A stretch of 64,000 nucleotides of DNA from Onchocerca volvulus (GCA_000499405.2 HG738138.1:9298888-9362887); one strand, 5' to 3'. Positions 1 to 13,574 are shown, numbered from the stretch's first letter. A program made the numbers and translations. The notes: generated from the sequence alone by a model not told the origin.

Positions 1-76
1 GCAATATTATTAAACATTCACTCCACAGTGTGTATGCTAATGAGTGACGAAAAATAAGCATTGTTTTCTCATATTC

Positions 77-1380
77 TCAAATATTGAACAACCGACGGAC
101 GAGCTGAATATCACGCGGCATCACTGTTATCCGTTTAGCGTGCTGACTGCATAAGAGAGCGTTTTCAAAAAACTGAACCATGAAAGCTTCCGCAGCCTGA
201 AATAAAATCCTTTTGAAAGAGAGAAAGAGAATTATTTTTGCCAAATAAATTTGTACTCACTTTGACATCTCACCGACGCGTTCCTTCAAGCTATCAATGC
301 AACTGATAATCTTGAAAGCTTCTTTGTTCTTGTGTTTGACAAGAAAACGAAAAAAATAAGAAAATTATTTGCCCTAATTTTAAAACAGTTGCCTAAAGCT
401 GAAGCATGGTAAACAAAAAAGGAAAGATAAAATCTGGATGCCCCTGAAATGATGTGGTATATCTTCCATTTCTATCGAAAAAAATGAATCTGAAACGCGA
501 TATTGCTAAATAGTCCATAGGTGGATGTCATGAAGAAATAGGGGCTCATTTGGCGAAGGCTTCTGTAAAACCATATTCCAACATCCACATCTAATCAAAA
601 TTAATACTGCTGTATTACTTACTGCATGTCCTATTTGTTTACCAAATTTAATCGTATTTTTATGAGATGAAATAGCGTAAATCCTTGCTTTTTTATAACA
701 TTTAGATGTGAATAAGGCAATTATTTGAATTTATTGCAACATTTTATAAGACAATCTAGCTAGAAGCTTTCATGTTCGTCGAAGGAATCGATAATGGCCA
801 CTGTCTTAAATATAAGTAAAATTTTTTCAAATATATGTACATAACATTAGGTTGGTCTTTATCCTAATGCAAAACAAAAAATATTTTATCGAAAAAAAAA
901 TAACTATAAATCAACCATAACTTATAACTATAAACCAGAAGATGCAAAGAACCTCTTGAAGTGCAGCGATTGCTTCCACTGCAAAACGATACCCAATAGA
1001 AGAATCAGACACTTCATTTGCAATTTCCTTAACAAGACGAGCAAACGGTAGCTTTCTGATCAGCAACATCGTTGATTTTTGGTATTTGCGAATTTCTTTG
1101 AGCGCCCTTACGCCTGGCCTAGAATTCAACTTTCGAAATCCAGTTATTAATTGTGAACTAAAACATGACCTATTGTTCATTCCACACATACAATAGATTT
1201 GGGAAAATGCAAAATATGCCTATAGCGCCGAGAATGCTTCCTTGAGTCATGCATAGCTTTACGACCATATCGGGGATGCCCACCACTGCGATTCAAATTC
1301 TCTTCAGATTCAATGATTAATTTTTCTCGATATTCTTTATATCCTACAAAAAAAAAAAAAAACATTAATTTTGGTACCAA
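77..1380 (-). CDS. Centromeric histone H3 variant (CENP-A/CenH3-like)
   Basis: Histone-fold protein that probably replaces H3 in centromeric nucleosomes. Three minus-strand exons are supported. The last (77-196) follows a TTTCAG acceptor, reads [20 protein letters not shown] then [19 protein letters not shown], and ends in TGA at 77-79. The middle exon (953 to about 1110) carries [37 protein letters not shown] and AIAALQE; it joins the last exon exactly as ALQE-AAEA. An upstream exon (about 1185-1355, acceptor TTTGTAG) is basic ([19 protein letters not shown]) and fits the tail. Loop 1 ([10 protein letters not shown]) is about two residues longer than canonical H3, and the alpha-2 start is AAEAF as in CENP-A rather than H3 ACEAY; both are CENP-A hallmarks. 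The tail-to-RPG splice is unsettled (donor GTATGT clear; acceptor CGAAAG or TTCTAG). The start codon was not found. The H3 fold is certain; the centromeric assignment is strong inference. Confidence 0.85.
261..352 (-). other. Possible exon inside the CENP-A-like gene's last intron
   Basis: An open minus-strand stretch reads [20 protein letters not shown] then VGEMSK and stops at a good GTGAGT donor (254-260 on the plus strand). It looks like a real alpha-helical exon but lies between the last two histone exons. It could be an alternative exon, part of an overlapping gene, or chance. Confidence 0.25.
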
Positions 1381-2884
1381 GAAGATAGTTTTCTAAACTT
1401 CTGGTAATATATATCAGTTGAAACAAACAATCTGTGGAAATAATTAAAAAATAATCACTGTTAATTGTAAAACTGGCTAGCAATCTGAATTTTTTGGGAA
1501 ATAAACACATCAACTCCTGGACATCTTCACTTTTTACTTTTGTCTTTGTACTGAAATAAGATCATGATTCAAAATTCAACCTGATTTACGTTGAATTTCC
1601 GGAGAAGTATTTTGGTGGCGTGTTACAGGAAATATAGAATCTGGAACATCACAATTAATACATAAAAAAAAAAGAACAGAAGCAAACTATGAAGCTTTAC
1701 ACAAGTCTAAAAGCCCTATAAGGTTTCTTTAGAAATCTTTCACGCAATTTAGTGAAAAAGACAACAAAAAGATTTCCTATTGGCGGATGATCTATTAAAA
1801 GCAACGCCGAAGGGAATTATAATGAAGGATAGCGAAATTGCATGTTTATGTTTCACTAAAAGCCAAGAACAATGGAATGACTCAATGACCTAAGAAAAGT
1901 TGTTCCACAGTTTCAACCATAATAATAAATACAGTATAAGCGAAATACCTTCAACAATCAAATTATTATTAGAAAGATTAGAAGACACGTCATATCTCTT
2001 AACATCTGCTTTGGTTCGTACCATTTCAGTAGCTGCAAGAGGTATAGTAATTTGTAAAGATATACTTGAAATTCTTTCTTGATTTAGATTAAGTTATATG
2101 CATGGTAGGCAAATTGATGTGAATTTCTTCTGCATTTGGTAAAAGTCATAATTCCGAATGATTTTGGGATATCGATTTGACTCCACTGATTTTCTAAATT
2201 TGAAATTCCTCATGAAACTCGATGCCTAAGAGGTTACACAGTATAATTTACCCACAGATGCATATTCTCGACAGATGCAACAATTAATGGGAACCAAAAA
2301 TAAGCAGCTCCACTCTTCAAAAATTTAAAACTTCCCGCACGTACACAGTGCAACTCAACCGAACCACAGTAGCGATGCCTAATTGCCGACACCGACTTCG
2401 TCTCAGCTTACTCAAAGACCATATTGTTTCATTCGATTTGTATCGATTTTTTGCCCTTCGCCACATTGAGGCGTCATGCATCATGCAGCAGACTTAGAGG
2501 TAGAAAATGCCAAGCTTGACCAGGCCTGAGTGTTCAAAGAAGTAATCAAGTCCAGTTATCAAAATAAATACTTCCCAGACCAATGTTCGAATAAACTTGA
2601 TGACCCAAATGAGCTACATGCATCCAATGCACAAAGTTGGCTGGATGTGACTCATTTTGAAAGTTTTTCAGAACGTGAAAAGCGAGAAACAACCAAACCT
2701 TAGGTCTGTTTTTTTACACAAGAATACCGGGAAAGAGGAGTAATGAGTATTTCATTGTAGAGTCGGTGATGCAAAGTAGATGAAAAAAGGTAATAAAGGA
2801 CAACAAGGATTATTTTTAGATTCTTAAAATATTCAACTATGTCAGCCGCTGATGCTATGTTTCATATTTTTATTCGCAAATTAA
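1381..2884. other. Interval between GNPAT and the CENP-A-like gene; possible N-terminal tail exons
   Basis: No complete gene is seen. On the minus strand about 1581-1650 reads PVTRHQNTSPEIQRKS up to a GTTGAA donor, and after a TTATTTCAG acceptor (below 1554) a segment reads STKTKVKSEDVQEL. Both are basic or serine/threonine-rich and could be the missing tail of the histone variant. A separate minus-strand stretch near 2350-2500 contains MHDASMWRRAKNRYKS, with no recognisable family. Confidence 0.3.
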
Positions 2885-5800
2885 TTAGATCTTTGAAACA
2901 AATAAGTGGTTAGCAAAAGGAAGTTCGACCATACTGATGCTTTCCAGGAGCTCCATCATTGTTTGCAAGCGATAAACATTTACATCATATTCTTTTTCAT
3001 TCTGGAAATTCTCCTTTTCATTTCTCCATATCAACTTTACCAGTAACAGTATTTAAAACATCCACAAATCAATTAGATAAATTATCATATAACACTCTAA
3101 TCAATCCTGTTTTTGAAACGGTTAGAAGTTTTCGTACCTATTTTATTAACTGCTTATAAAGCAGTCAACAGGAATGGAAAACTTAAAATCATTAAGCAAT
3201 TTTCATGACTGTCTCGGTATAAACTTACACGTTTGCAAGTAGCCTGCAACCTGCAAAATGCTGATAATGCATTTCGAGTTACATCCGATGTGATACAGAC
3301 TGACTGAGGTGTGTTATTCCCTTGCTGCCTAGCATGCAGATTTACAGCAAGCTGTAGTGATTTTTCAAAAAGCACTTCATTTGTAAATTGAGTACCTACC
3401 AACTGTACCAGAGACTGCATTACGAAGTAATATCTGACAATGAATGGCTGAAAAAGAGCACAATCTTGCAACAGTTTTTTAAAATGTATGGAGGAAAATG
3501 TAAATGTAAACGTAACGTGTAAAGTGTACTGAGAATAAAAATATGGAACAATGAAACAAAAAAGAGACTGATAGATAATGGATAAATTGCAATAGCAGTT
3601 AAAATTCAGTTTGATGAAGTCTGAGCCCAGTTTTTACTTTTTTTTTGTACCTGCATAAGGAAGGCAATCTGTTCCAGTATTTGTTCCTTTTCCACGATAA
3701 TACGATCATTTTTCAATGAAATTGCTGAAATTCGCAACAAACAATTGAGACTCTCCGCGAACAACTCATCAATTTCTTCCTCTTGCAATGAACAGACGAA
3801 TTCATAAACAAATAGCGATCTAAGTTCTCTAAAAAATGAAATAAGAATGAATTCGGATATGTACGATTTATCCCTATTTTGATTAAAAAAAGCATGAGAT
3901 TTTCACATTTCTTTTTTCTTTATTTTTTTTTGATCTATAAATTTTTTCTCATCTGCTATTTAATACTAATAAACAATTGACTTAAATACCGGAATATGCG
4001 ATTTGCTCTTGATACCACTTGATTGGACAACAACACATGGCATAACAGGCTTAAGTCGACAAAGTCATGCATCATCTATAAAAAAGTGTACAACGACTAA
4101 AAGTTGTAGCATCAAGGAAATGCGAACTTTAGAAAAGATCATTCAACATAATCACAACACACTGAATACTGTAATCTTTCAACTCTATCGACCATTCAAG
4201 AATTTTTCTCAACTATGTTTCAAACGATAAATATTGCAATTGATAAAAGAGGTAATTGTCCAGCACATGAAAAACCAGATTTCAAGACTTTCAGCTTACA
4301 ATATTCCTTTTGATAAGCAGTATTTCACTGCAACTAAAATTTCTATCAAATATTTATGAGGACTTCTTCTATAAGTCCAGCTTACTAGTTTAATTTATTT
4401 AATAGGTAATTAAAAATTGATGAATTTCATTAGGAAAGCACCATTAAATTTGAACTGTTTATATCTCCATTATTTCAGACCTGTGAAAAATTATTTAAAT
4501 TCTAATTATGAAATAAAAACGCAAACATTTATAACGCAAAGAAACTTCGATGTGGTTCTTATTCTGTAGTTCAAATAAAGTTTTTTTGCATATAACAAAA
4601 CTACTCAACACTGTCTAGCAAAAGATTTGATCGGAAGTGAACAGAGTTCACTGAACTAATCCTAAATTAAACAAAATACATTTTTTGAGGACATGAATCC
4701 CGTTCAACAGTATTAGAAACTCCTTTATTAGCACATTTTCCTTAATCAGTTTATATATCATAGCATATTCCATACGCTTGGAACAGCTATCTTAACATAG
4801 CTGCAGTAGTTTACCTGATTAGCGTAATGTGATAAAATCGTTTCGCACAACATTTCTTCTATGTATTTTTTCTTTGTACCATTATTTTTGACGAATTTGA
4901 AGATCTTCAGTTCTATTGGTGAATTATGAAATATAATGTTATATTGAAACAGATCGGAATGCAATTTCAAATAGTATCTGTAAAAAGGCCTTTTATTCCA
5001 TAACTTCAATTTTAATTTGATTTTACGTCATGAGCACAGAAATGTACTACTGCCTAAGACTTTAAAATAGAATATTAGTTCTGCATATATGTTTAAAGAA
5101 GTTTATTAAGAAATAGGTAATTCCTCTACAAGTTGTTTTAACTTATCAGTTTAACATTATGAGTTAGAATGATATAGGCTGCAAACCTTAAATCATCAGC
5201 AATGCTTTTTCTGACTATAATTTGGCGTCCCATTTTTGTGATCAGTGTAACGAAGTCTTCCAAATAGGTTTGTAGCTCGCTAAATATCAACTTCTGATGG
5301 TTTACGCTCTTCATCTTCAAATAAAATATTGAAAGGAAGCCATCCATTAACTATGGATAAGAAAAATTATCAATGGTATATCCCGTAAATAAAAAATAAA
5401 TAAATAAAAACCAAGCAATGAAAAAATATAAAGAATTTAAAAAATACTTGTAACAAGATAGCACAAGTGTAAGGCCAAACAGTTATTGTACTATTTGAAT
5501 TCTGTAAATGTATTATAAAGAACGCCAAGTCCTTAACTGCCTTTTTTTCTTTATCTGATAAATTATTGTCGACATAAGCCTGTAAAAATTGGTATACAAT
5601 ATAATTTGTATCAAGTTACAAGGTAAATGACAAAAATAATATTTATAAAATGATAAAAATAATATTTATAATGAGGATAATTCAGCAGAATGCGCAGCTG
5701 CTTAATGCGATAAATTCTAAAATGTTTCAAGATTCAACGCATCTAAATTACCAAGCCTGTAACAAACATTTATTCTCCAAATAAAACTAATCCAAACTAC

Positions 5801-7839
5801 ATAAACTATTTAAAGGATCTTGTATTTACAACATATGCTTGTACAAATTTTAAAGCTAGAAAGAAATCAGCTTTTCACTTTAAACAACTCATACATATTA
5901 TTTATAGTCATACACAGACCATCTTTTTGGATGTATAATAATACAATAATTACTTGGAAAACGTGCCAATATATCTATATTTATACCTGCCAAGGTGGAT
6001 GCCAGCGGTTTATCTTTCTATCGAAGTATTTTCGTATAGAGATTGGTTCACCAAAATTCACATAAATATAACCAAAACGTTTGTTAAGAATTTCGCGCGA
6101 CTTGAAAAGCCCTGAAAATCAATAAATCATTTTCGGTAAACCCAAAAAATGACGAATATTCCAATTATAAAACCTGTTGTCGTCTCTTGTGGTTTCGGAA
6201 AACCAAAAAGTTCGTAAGCATACAGAAATTCTTCCAAAGTCTTATCATAATCGATGGTAACTGGAACAACAATCTGAACAATGAGTTAAAGGAAGTGACT
6301 TTTAGGGGGAAAAATCACCAAAATTACAAAATGGAAATTTGTAAATGCATCATTTGGCACTGGAAATAATCACATTGATTTAGAATCCTTTTTCAGAAAA
6401 CTAAAACTAACCAAATCGTATAACTGACAACGAAAAAATGGCTCCATGCACATTTGCAGCAAACCAAATTTTGGATAAAGACTTTTGCCTGATCTACTAC
6501 GAGCACCTTCTAAGAAAAATTCAATCGAATTATCCGTTTCGCGTAGTTGCATTTGCACATAACTACTGAACAGTGACCAATAGAGTGTGTCCTGTAACGA
6601 TGTAATAGTTTTAAAAAAGTCAAACAAAAAAAAAAGTTTGTTAGTCATCAATAAATTTACAGAAGAATTCCGCAAAAGAAGAAAAAAAACTAAAAAATTT
6701 GTGTTTTGACATAAAATAAAAAGTTCAGGTCAGTACCTTCCCAAATTGTCGCTTCATAAAGAAGGATCCACAGCGGCGTAAAGTCTCACCCAAAAATTTT
6801 GAAGCCATAAAATCCATCCCAGTAGCAATGGCTGGCAGAGGCAGATTGTGATTGAAACAAAGAAGAGAAATAATCAAGAAATCCATATAACTCTGCAAAA
6901 GATGTCTAATAAGAAAATTATAAAAATCGACCAATCATGAAAATGAACTTAAAAAGATTTTACTAGATCTGAAAAAATCCATAAAATACCCTGTGTGTTG
7001 GCAAGAAAATAATAGGATCATTCTTGGAATATTCTCGTATTCGCAACAGTTGTTCATCATTGAAATAAACGCCATCATATACTGTCTCCAATAAGACCAA
7101 AATTACTTATAAAATGTATAAATTAAAAGCAACCAAAAAAAGACTGGCAAGAAATTGACTGATTCAAGCAATGGTCAAATTAACAACCACTTAGTGAGGC
7201 TGCCCTACAAGGAAAGATAGTAAGACGAAAGCTTAAATGAATAACACGATCCAGATTTGGTATCTATATTCTTCGAAAGATATTGATGGAAAAGTCTCAT
7301 ATAAATCTGTCCACATTGAAGTGAAAAATTAAATTCAAAAAAGAATGTACCCTGACTGTTTTTGCAAGCACGTAGCCAACTGATCGTATAACTAACAACT
7401 GCATTTGATGAGCAATGCTGCGTAATATTAGCCTTGATTCATCAGACAACAGTTTTCTTGTAGTATTTCGCTTTGCACATTCCTCCCTTATAATCTTCTG
7501 AATATTTAAAGGATGAGTTAACATCACAAAATTTACATTTTCTTCGGATTAGTAAACGAGTTAATCTATATTTAATCCTCCTAAATAACGGATAAGCCTT
7601 AGTAAGTGAAGTTTATTAAGAAGGAACGGCTAAGTTCTAAGGACTTCGACATAAAAATTGACCTGCACAGATTCCGTTTTTAAAATCATTTCTATTATTT
7701 CATTCGAATCTTTTAATTTCTGTCGTTTGCCATTTCTCCTTGGGAAGTTTTTTGGCTGCGCAACCCATGCAACTTCTCCACCTGTCTTATCAACGATTTC
7801 GAACCAGTCTATCATACCATTTTTAAGTCGATTGTTCAT
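2885..7839 (-). CDS. GNPAT: Dihydroxyacetone-phosphate acyltransferase (peroxisomal, ether-lipid synthesis)
   Basis: Acylates DHAP at sn-1, the committing step of plasmalogen/ether-lipid synthesis in peroxisomes. Start ATG at 7837-7839 opens a 59-codon exon (7663-7839), then 7351-7497 (49 codons), then an exon ending at 6990 with IIFLPTHR. The next exon (up to 6892) opens with SYMDFL, so splicing creates the catalytic HRSYMD (H-x4-D) motif. Further acyltransferase blocks follow: [17 protein letters not shown] (about 6740-6800), [12 protein letters not shown] (about 6500), VVPVTIDYD and [17 protein letters not shown] (about 6175-6270), and [16 protein letters not shown] (about 6010-6080). C-terminal exons lie near 5460-5580, 5170-5348, 4815-4985, 3650-3800 and 3229-3450; the last has [14 protein letters not shown], matching the conserved GNPAT end. 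The final exon (2885-2950) is tentative (weak GGAG acceptor) but in phase, and ends in SKI, a conservative peroxisomal PTS1 signal. The family is certain; the last exon is about 50% sure. Confidence 0.9.
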
Positions 7840-8982
7840 GGTGCAGATAGATTCTAACTTAATATTCCAAGTTTATTGTAAAACTTCGGGACAAAAATAA
7901 TGACCAACAGTAGGACGATAATTTCCAATAGCGACCAATTTTGCTGATCTACTGCACCTATACTCTGGAAAAAGATTTTGGTTTTGACTGATACGAACTT
8001 GCAACCACTACCATAACAATCAACCAAACCAAAGTGTAACAGATATAAATTAAAAAAACAAAAGCAGCGAAAACACCAAAACATATTTTTTTTCTGTTTT
8101 CATTTACCATTATTCCTTCTTTACTTAAATGTGGTCGGAATTAACCTGTGTTGTTCAGCATTCTCATTCATCCTTTCGCATAAATCCAAATTTTATTTTC
8201 CGGAAAATATTCTCACATTTCCCGACAAATAAACACCAGGAAAGAAATGCACTAAAAATCAATCATCCATATAGATCGATCCCGTTTTTATCATTACATT
8301 TGCTATGTAAAATATACAACAACCCATAAAAACAATGTATGCAAAAGAGCAAGAAATGTTAAGTAAAATAGGAGCAAAGTTTATTACACTGTTATTCCCA
8401 TATTCAGTGTCATGTACCGCATTTATTTTCTCTTATTTATCATTTATAAATCATTTATGTTCAACCGATTTACCAGATGAAGAGCTCTCGAAAATTCTAC
8501 ATTTTCTGCATTTCATCTCAGTACATGGCATAACTAAGAAAGCAAGGAAAAAGAGATAAAAAATTCACCGAAACTTCCTGATTAATTCCTACACATATTA
8601 GCATAACACCGTTAAAAAAAGATCAAATAATTTAGCAATCAACAAGAAACAAACAAGTGTATCACATTCAAGAAACAATTACATACCTATGCCAAACTCA
8701 TGAGAGAATAATATGCATGGCACAGTTATCAAAACAATACTTATAGTAGATGAAAAGACATAAAAATAAAAGAAAAAAAGCAAAATCTCTCCAAAGGAAA
8801 TTATATTCTATGGCATTAATAGGCAGGTCATTTGTCAAACAAATATTAATATATAATCTTTTGGCATGTAAAATTAACAAATACAGCATGTTAAAAAAAA
8901 GAATATGACGTAAGTATATCTCCAAAAACTGGAATAAACCAGTAGTAATGTAAAACATCCCAATTTTCTTAATACCGGTAAT
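7840..8982. other. AT-rich interval between receptor 3' end and GNPAT start
   Basis: No gene recognised. It should hold the GNPAT 5' region (GNPAT is read leftward from 7839) and the 3' UTR of the receptor gene. Short ORFs on both strands here are compositionally biased and match no family. Confidence 0.4.
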
Positions 8983-11306
8983 TCAAGGATCTTTCAAACA
9001 CACTTCTTTAACAAAATTATCCATTTTCCAATTCTCCTCAAAGAAATCCATAACTTGCATATTTTCCTCGTTTTGAGCAATTATGTTCTAAAACAAACAA
9101 AAATTTTAGTGCAATACATACAGATCTTGTTGAAAATGATAATGAACCATCTGATTGTTTGTGGAAAATATTACACAAAGTACGTACCTGCACTGAAGAG
9201 GCCATCATAAGCAAACTACCGTATTTCTGTGCACCCATAGTTATTCCACATTTCGAAGTTATTAAATAAAACAGTGCCGACAAATATTTTGATCTTTCGG
9301 CATAAATTTGGGATTTTGCTATAGGCGAAAGGTTAATTGCATCTGGAAATAAAAACAAATGATATTTGAAAAAAATCTAAAATATGTCCGCAATACAATT
9401 CAGCAAATTAGTGAAACAAACCAGGGTTAAAGAAGACGCTAGCTTTGAACAGCGCGAATTCCGGCATAGTAATTTTCAACTGTCTGAATGGAATCATGAT
9501 TTCATCCATTTGTCGGTGATAAATTGATCTACAATGTAATATATGAAATCCTTTAGAAATCCAAAACGTGTATGAAAAATAATAATAAGCATTCATAAAT
9601 GATTTAATAAACAATAAAAAATAAAACAAATTAGATTTGAACTTGGAATGCAGACCCACCTACAACCAGGCAACTTAACTTCATTTTGAACTTGACGTCG
9701 GATATAGGCACCATTGGGCAATACCAGTTTATCAGCACCATGATCAGGTGCATAATAATTTCGATTTAAAAGATTGAAAGTGAATCCGAAGTTCTTTATC
9801 AGTGCAATCTGTAATGTTTATATGAAGTATAAAATTTGGATTTTATCACTCACACACCTGAATCAAAAAGTGAGCTTACTCGATCATCCAAGGATAGCTG
9901 ATTAAATAAATCGAAGGTTTTTGCCCATTCCAAACCAACTCGCATTTCTCGTTTATTCCACATTTGTATGTCTTTTAATGTTGCAATATACAATTCTTTC
10001 ACAGTTGTATACGGCTGAATGGATGAAAAAAGTTTTACAAATAGAGTGAATAATTATTTTGAAGCAACTGCATAAAAAACAAATACTGATTCCTAGAACA
10101 AAAATATTCAACTATTGTGAAAGTCAAAAACAAAGAGATCTTAATTATACTATTATAAAACCAACATCTATTTTGAGGTTATTAACTTCATTAACAAGTG
10201 ACGGTTCACAAACAGCTTCTTTAAGTCCACTGATTTCAGGAAGAACACACTGCCGTAACCTCATACATAATTTTTCAATCGCCAACAAACGCTCTATCAG
10301 CTGCAAAAGTAATCCATCAATTTTTGCTATTCCACTTACACATCAACCATCTACCAAATTTAGAATGCGAAGAATACTAATCATGAAAATATCAATGATA
10401 ATATATAAGTATGTCTTACCCTTTCTTCTGCCGAACGTATATGAATTGCACAATCATCTTTAGAATTTTGATTATTCATTTTCATTTTCTTGGTTGGTCC
10501 AATGCGATCACGATCATTTTGGATTGCTAAAAAAAGGATTTCAATAAACAATGAAAAAGAAGAAAACGCTACCTAAATCTGTGCCTTGAAACACTTCCCA
10601 TCGAGTTTGAATATACCAAAGACGCATAATAATCTAATAAAATTCCGTAAAAAATATATTTAACGACAAGAAAAGTTAAGAAAGTAAATGACAAACCTTT
10701 GGCATCCATTCCTACAGCAACGCATTTGTTGAAACGGCAATGTCGACAGGCACAGCGGATGTCTACAGAATTTATATTGATCAATAAAACTTAAAACAAA
10801 ATCTTGATCTCAAAGACAGCAATCCAGAGGGGACAGAAAAATTGCTAAGAAATTCTCTATAATATATGCTATTAATAGACACTCTATATAATGCAATAGA
10901 AAGTATTACTTTATTTTACAAATATAATAACTTACTTTTGTTGACATCACAGTTGCCTTGGTACTGACAGACAAACGTGTGCTCTGATACAATAGTACGA
11001 CGAAAGAATGTTTTGCTGAAGTACACATAAGTACAATATTTTAAAGAAAAAGCATAGAAAATGTCTTGAGAAAAGTCTTCCATTCTTCGGTTTCTACTAG
11101 GTAACTACAGTAAAGCTAATCTGCGCACGTAAAAAACATACTCTATTCAACTGCACCAAAAAGGTCGTGAAAATCCTGCAGGTAAAATTCCCAACAAAAA
11201 CAATACAGAAACGCTAACCATCCATTGCAGCTCGCCACACCGTAATGGTAACCTGTTGCAAGATCTGAACAGACTGCACAGAGTTCACCTTCAGGAACTT
11301 TTCGGC
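8983..11306 (-). CDS. Nuclear hormone receptor (nematode supplementary, HNF4-derived type)
   Basis: Ligand-regulated DNA-binding transcription factor. DNA-binding domain: exon 11219-11306 has ELCAVCSDLATGYHYGVASC and NG; exon 10936-11015 has CKTFFRRTIVSEHTFVCQYQ and GNCDVNK; exon 10697-10762 has IRCACRHCRFNKCVAVGMDA. All eight zinc cysteines are present and the P-box is CNGCKT, typical of nematode supplementary receptors. Exon 10420-10526 continues AIQNDRDRIGPTKK. The ligand-binding domain is spread over about 10151-10300, 9880-10014 (VGLEWAKTFDLFNQLSLDDR), 9660-9808 (IALIKNFGFTFNLLNRNYYA), 9422-9528 (LKITMPEFALFKASVFFNPG), 9188-9342 (ERSKYLSALFYLI) and a last exon 8983 to about 9087 ending VKEVCLKDP-stop. 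Splice phases agree at every junction checked. The first exon and start codon, upstream of 11306, were not found. The exact nhr number is not claimed. Confidence 0.92.
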
Positions 11307-13574
11307 CTGAAATAAGTGAATCAGATATTGAACTTTTAAAAGAAATGGAATGTAATTATTCATCTGGAAAAGTAGTTATTTTGGAAAGCGCTCTATTACA
11401 AAACAACGTTAATATTGGCAATATTTCTATCGGCAAAATGATTAAAACCATGTGAAACAGTGATATTTGGATTTACTGTAATCCTATGTTCACATCTGGT
11501 TAAGTCATTACAGTGCTGTGAAACAGTTAAAATAGATGGAAAAGAAAGTCTTTCTCAGAACTAAACGATCAAACTCGTGTAAAACATCACGTGTGTACGA
11601 TAGCATGAATTTCGAATTTACATAAGGACCATGATGCAAAACTTCCAAAATCGATCACGTCTCCACCATTTTTTTTCTTCTCTATCTCTCTCTAGGTATA
11701 TGGCTCTTACATTACGAGATTTCGAAGGTTCTGCACATAATGTATGGTACGAACTCCAACTTTTTAACAACGATTAGTCTGAGCTTGCCTCAGTATTCTA
11801 CCAGTCTTTGTCCCAGACACGCAAAACCTAACAAGCACTGAAACGCATATTACAACAAACAAAAAAAAAAAAAAGCGATTCAGTACATCTCAAACTGTTG
11901 GCTTGCAATAAAAAAAAGTTCGCTGACGAAATATTAGGTATTTCCTTTCTTCTTTTTTATGATGGCCAAAAAACAACGAAACGCTTAAGAGAGTTTTGTT
12001 ATGTCCATTCTAACATATCAAAACACCTGCCCAGCAATATAGAGATAGCAACACAAATGTTTGCGATTGTCATTACGGGGTCATCGTGAAAATGTCTTAC
12101 CACATCGAGCCAAAACCAATAGCTTTATGCACCGACCAGCGCCGCAGTGGCATGAATATAAGAGATATATTGTGAGAAGAAATAGAAATGAAAAATAAGC
12201 TAATGAATTAAACCGTAATGCAGACAGCTCATCCAATACAAAGATACAAAGATTAGAACCGACCCTACTCCAACCTCCCTGCATAACAAGTTACAGCTGC
12301 GCTTCAACTTAACATCTCTATCATTTGCTATCGGATAGAAGTGGTCTTAACAATTTTGGTACGAACAAACTTACGTTGTGCCATTTAAAGTCGTCGAACG
12401 TTTCACTGCTAACAATATCTCCAAGACTACGGTCGATTACGCCTCGAAGTCACGTACCACAAAAGATGAACTATATTAAAACACTTGAACGTTACGAAGA
12501 GATAGCGTGCGTGAGAGACAGTGTATGTCGCTGTCAAATTAATGTGTATTGGAACGTTTGCTAATGCTCCCCTCCCTCTCTTACCATCCATGTGAGTGTA
12601 TGTCTGTCACAACCCGTGCACCCAGCTTCGCCCATGTCAGCATCGGCAGAGATGCAATAACACTTCACTCCTATCCCGAAAACTTCAACAACAACCGGCC
12701 AGCCATACGATCGATAACACTTCCTCCTGCCAACTGCTGGAAGCGTTATCACGCGGCTGATGATCAACCACTTCCTCTCCCTCCCCCCTCCCCTCCACCC
12801 TAAACTTTTCTTCCGCATTACTTCATAAGACATCAAAAACCAACTGAACTGGAAAACACGCAACTCATATTCCGAGTCTCTCCACACTTCTTGGACAATT
12901 AAGCATCGCCACAATCTGCAATAGCGATTATCCAATCTATCATTTTGAAGCCATTTAAAAGCATAATCTCTACTCTGCGTGTATTTCTTTGAGTGATTAT
13001 TTCAGTGTGATAGCTTCTCCAAAAGACTTTCAAATTAATTCTCCCACAGAGAATGGCCATCAAATTCGTTCACCGGTCATCTGTAAGTCCATACTCAAAT
13101 TTTGAAATAAAATTACCCGATCTATAGCCCGAGGTTATTCATGCACGATATGATCTTTTCTAACGCACTAAAATAATGCTGACACCGTATCCCGCAAATG
13201 TTGAAGCGTCTTTTTCGATCCCTTATCAAAGAGAGAAGTGCGTATTGGAGATAAATTTCTCAAACGTTCTTTAAATTTCATTTCCTACAAGTATAATATA
13301 CAGGTAAGAGATGAAAAGATACAGATGAGACTGCTGAATAAAAATTCCCAAAAGATGACACCTGAAAATCACAATAGTAAGCAATAACGGAATAATAAGC
13401 ATCCCACTTGTTGCAAAAGATAGATATTGTGGAAACTTGAGCTTGCATCATTTTATATTACACAGTTCTATTTTGTCTATTGTTGTGATGTTCTCCGATT
13501 TTATCACACCTTCAGTGTTTGCAGAGAGCCCCACTAATTTGCTTATTTTGCACAAATCAAATTTTATTAGAATA
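11307..13574. other. Upstream region of the nuclear receptor gene
   Basis: No recognisable exon. It must contain the receptor's missing first exon(s) and promoter. There is a pyrimidine/C-rich patch near 12765-12805 (CTCTCCCTCCCCCCTCCCCT) and higher GC around 12550-12800 than its surroundings. Overlapping ORFs on opposite strands there match no family. Confidence 0.4.

Noticed and set aside
12549..12935. Overlapping 84- and 124-codon frames on opposite strands
   Set aside because: They lie in a locally GC-richer patch, overlap each other, and show no family motif or exon signals.
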